Shown here: positions 62,710 to 64,000 of the stretch, one piece after another
Numbering within the stretch: position 1 is the stretch's first letter
How the letters are laid out: the number at the start of each line of letters is the position of its first letter
Assembly: GCF_002925905.1 (NCBI RefSeq)
Contig: NZ_PRDB01000001.1
Span: forward strand, 496,001 to 560,000
Reading direction: 5' to 3'
Source of the DNA: Klebsiella michiganensis
GTDB lineage: Bacteria > Pseudomonadota > Gammaproteobacteria > Enterobacterales > Enterobacteriaceae
DNA: 64,000 nucleotides
Made by a program: the position numbers and the translations under genes
The notes under the pieces: model-generated
Databases searched by the model: none
Seen by the model: the letters and a program-made list of their open reading frames with translations, nothing else
Told to the model about the DNA's origin: nothing

Positions 62710-64000
62710 TTAATGGCGGAAGTGGCGCATGTCGGTGAAGATCATCGCGATGCCGTGCTCATCGGCGGCGGCAATCACCTCTTCGTCGCGAATAGAACCA
62801 CCGGGCTGAATGACGCAGCTCACGCCAACGGCAGCAGCGGCATCAATACCGTCGCGGAACGGGAAGAAAGCGTCGGACGCCATAGCCGAACCTTTCACTT
62901 CCAGACCTTCATCACCGGCTTTAATCCCGGCGATTTTGGCGGAGTAAACGCGGCTCATCTGGCCTGCGCCTATCCCGATGGTCATATTCTCTTTGGCGTA
63001 CACAATGGCGTTGGATTTAACGAATTTCGCCACTTTCCAGCAGAACAGCGCATCGCGCAGTTCCTGCTCGGTCGGCTGGCGTTTGGAAACCACGCGCAGT
63101 TCGCCTTCCGTAACCATACCCAGATCGCGATCCTGAACCAGCAGGCCGCCGTTAACGCGTTTGAAGTCCAGACCAGGTACGCGCTGCGTCCACTGACCGC
63201 AGGTCAGGACGCGGACATTCTGTTTCGCGGCAGTGATCTTCAGGGCTTCTTCCGTCGCAGACGGCGCGATGATCACTTCAACAAACTGGCGGGAGATGAT
63301 CGCCTGCGCGGTTTCGGCATCCAGTTCGCGGTTAAACGCGATAATGCCGCCGAAGGCAGAGGTCGGGTCAGTTTTGTACGCACGGTCGTAGGCGTCCAGA
63401 ATAGAGGTGCTTACCGCTACGCCACATGGGTTGCCGTGCTTCACAATAACGCAGGCCGGCTCGCTGAATTCTTTGACGCATTCCAGCGCGGCATCGGTGT
63501 CAGCGATGTTGTTATAGGAGAGCGCTTTACCCTGAACCTGCTGTGCAGTGGCAACAGAGGCTTCTTTGACTTCTTCTTCTATATAGAAGGCCGCCTGCTG
63601 GTGGCTGTTTTCACCATAGCGCATATCCTGCTTCTTAACGAAGTTCAGATTCAGGGTGCGCGGGAAGCGACCCGCGGCTTCTTTGCTCTCGCCGTGATAG
63701 GCCGGAACCATGCTGCCGAAGTAGTTGGCAATCATGCTGTCGTAGGCGGCGGTGTGTTCGAATGCCTTAATGGCGAGGTCGAAGCGGGTGTCGAGGGTCA
63801 GGGAGCCTTCGTTGGCATCCATCTCTTTAATAATGGCATCGTAGTCGCTGCTCTTCACCACGATGGCGACGTCTTTATGGTTCTTCGCCGCTGAGCGAAC
63901 CATGGTTGGGCCGCCGATATCAATGTTTTCTACCGCATCTTCCAGCGAGCAGCCCTCGCGGGCAACGGTTTGAGCAAACGGATACAGGTTAACCACCACC
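62710..64000 (-). CDS. purH: Bifunctional AICAR transformylase/IMP cyclohydrolase PurH (partial, N-terminus outside window)
   Basis: About 430 C-terminal codons of a protein expected to be 529 aa are present; the frame is open at the right edge and a GTG near 63999 is not a real start. The end of the IMP cyclohydrolase domain ([17 protein letters not shown]) and the whole AICAR transformylase domain are visible, with the catalytic Lys-His in KHGNPCG and the C-terminal ending DMRHFRH. It carries out the last two steps of IMP synthesis. Expression in E. coli is under PurR; the promoter lies outside the window. Confidence 0.97.
   Translation of the reverse strand, partial: VVVNLYPFAQTVAREGCSLEDAVENIDIGGPTMVRSAAKNHKDVAIVVKSSDYDAIIKEMDANEGSLTLDTRFDLAIKAFEHTAAYDSMIANYFGSMVPAYHGESKEAAGRFPRTLNLNFVKKQDMRYGENSHQQAAFYIEEEVKEASVATAQQVQGKALSYNNIADTDAALECVKEFSEPACVIVKHGNPCGVAVSTSILDAYDRAYKTDPTSAFGGIIAFNRELDAETAQAIISRQFVEVIIAPSATEEALKITAAKQNVRVLTCGQWTQRVPGLDFKRVNGGLLVQDRDLGMVTEGELRVVSKRQPTEQELRDALFCWKVAKFVKSNAIVYAKENMTIGIGAGQMSRVYSAKIAGIKAGDEGLEVKGSAMASDAFFPFRDGIDAAAAVGVSCVIQPGGSIRDEEVIAAADEHGIAMIFTDMRHFRH

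Noticed and set aside
63400..63420. KHGNPCG in PurH where E. coli has KHANPCG
   Set aside because: The Lys and His that matter are kept and the small residue between varies naturally within the family.

Overview
The window is a stretch of enterobacterial core chromosome. Gene content, order and protein sequences follow the Escherichia coli maps around 86.5-87 min (ysgA-udp-rmuC-ubiEJB-tatABCD-rfaH-ubiD-fre-fadAB-pepQ-yigZ-trkH-hemG) and 89.7-90.6 min (murB-birA-coaA-tRNAs-tufB-secE-nusG-rplKAJL-rpoBC-thi-rsd-nudC-hemE-nfi-yjaG-hupA-yjaH-zraPSR-purDH). The 16S rRNA variable regions look like the Klebsiella aerogenes/Raoultella/Enterobacter group; K. aerogenes is my best guess from memory, not a computed placement. 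Coding density is high. I see no insertion sequence, phage, integron, CRISPR array or toxin-antitoxin module.

Layout. 1-11.3 kb: a partial dienelactone hydrolase gene, uridine phosphorylase, rmuC, the ubiquinone genes ubiE-ubiJ-ubiB, the twin-arginine translocase tatABC with tatD, the antiterminator gene rfaH (minus strand), ubiD and fre. 11.3-15.3 kb, minus strand: a small unknown exported protein and the fadBA beta-oxidation operon with a FadR operator. 15.4-19.4 kb: pepQ-yigZ-trkH-hemG. 19.5-25.1 kb: a complete rRNA operon (16S, tRNA-Ile, tRNA-Ala, 23S, 5S) with two promoters, antitermination leader, processing stems and terminator. 25.2-28.2 kb: murB-birA and convergent coaA. 28.6-30.4 kb: four tRNAs co-transcribed with tufB. 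30.6-42.9 kb: secE-nusG, rplKA, rplJL and rpoBC. 43-47 kb: an accessory block (dcuB, an orphan PTS IIB-IIA pair, a membrane diguanylate cyclase) in the place between rpoC and the thiamine genes. 47.3-52.9 kb, minus strand: thiCEFSGH under a TPP riboswitch. 52.9-58.0 kb: rsd, nudC, hemE, nfi, yjaG, hupA, yjaH. 58.0-61.4 kb: the envelope-stress system zraP/zraSR with divergent sigma-54 promoters. 61.4-64.0 kb, minus strand: purD and the C-terminal part of purH.

How the genes work together: most of the window serves macromolecular synthesis (rRNA, tRNA, EF-Tu, ribosomal proteins, RNA polymerase, NusG, SecE), respiratory quinone and haem synthesis, cofactor synthesis (thiamine, CoA, biotin attachment) and fatty-acid degradation.

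The least expected features are three. First, hemG lies directly upstream and murB directly downstream of the same rRNA operon, although in E. coli they flank two different operons (rrnA and rrnB); this means a rearrangement between rRNA operons or an assembly join. Second, a dispersed palindromic repeat of about 70 bp occurs five times, twice inside the transcribed rRNA spacers, with compensatory changes that preserve the hairpin. Third, the dcuB/PTS/GGDEF block contains a IIB-IIA pair with no IIC and a LacI-type operator with no adjacent repressor gene. I found nothing that I can honestly call a wholly new system.
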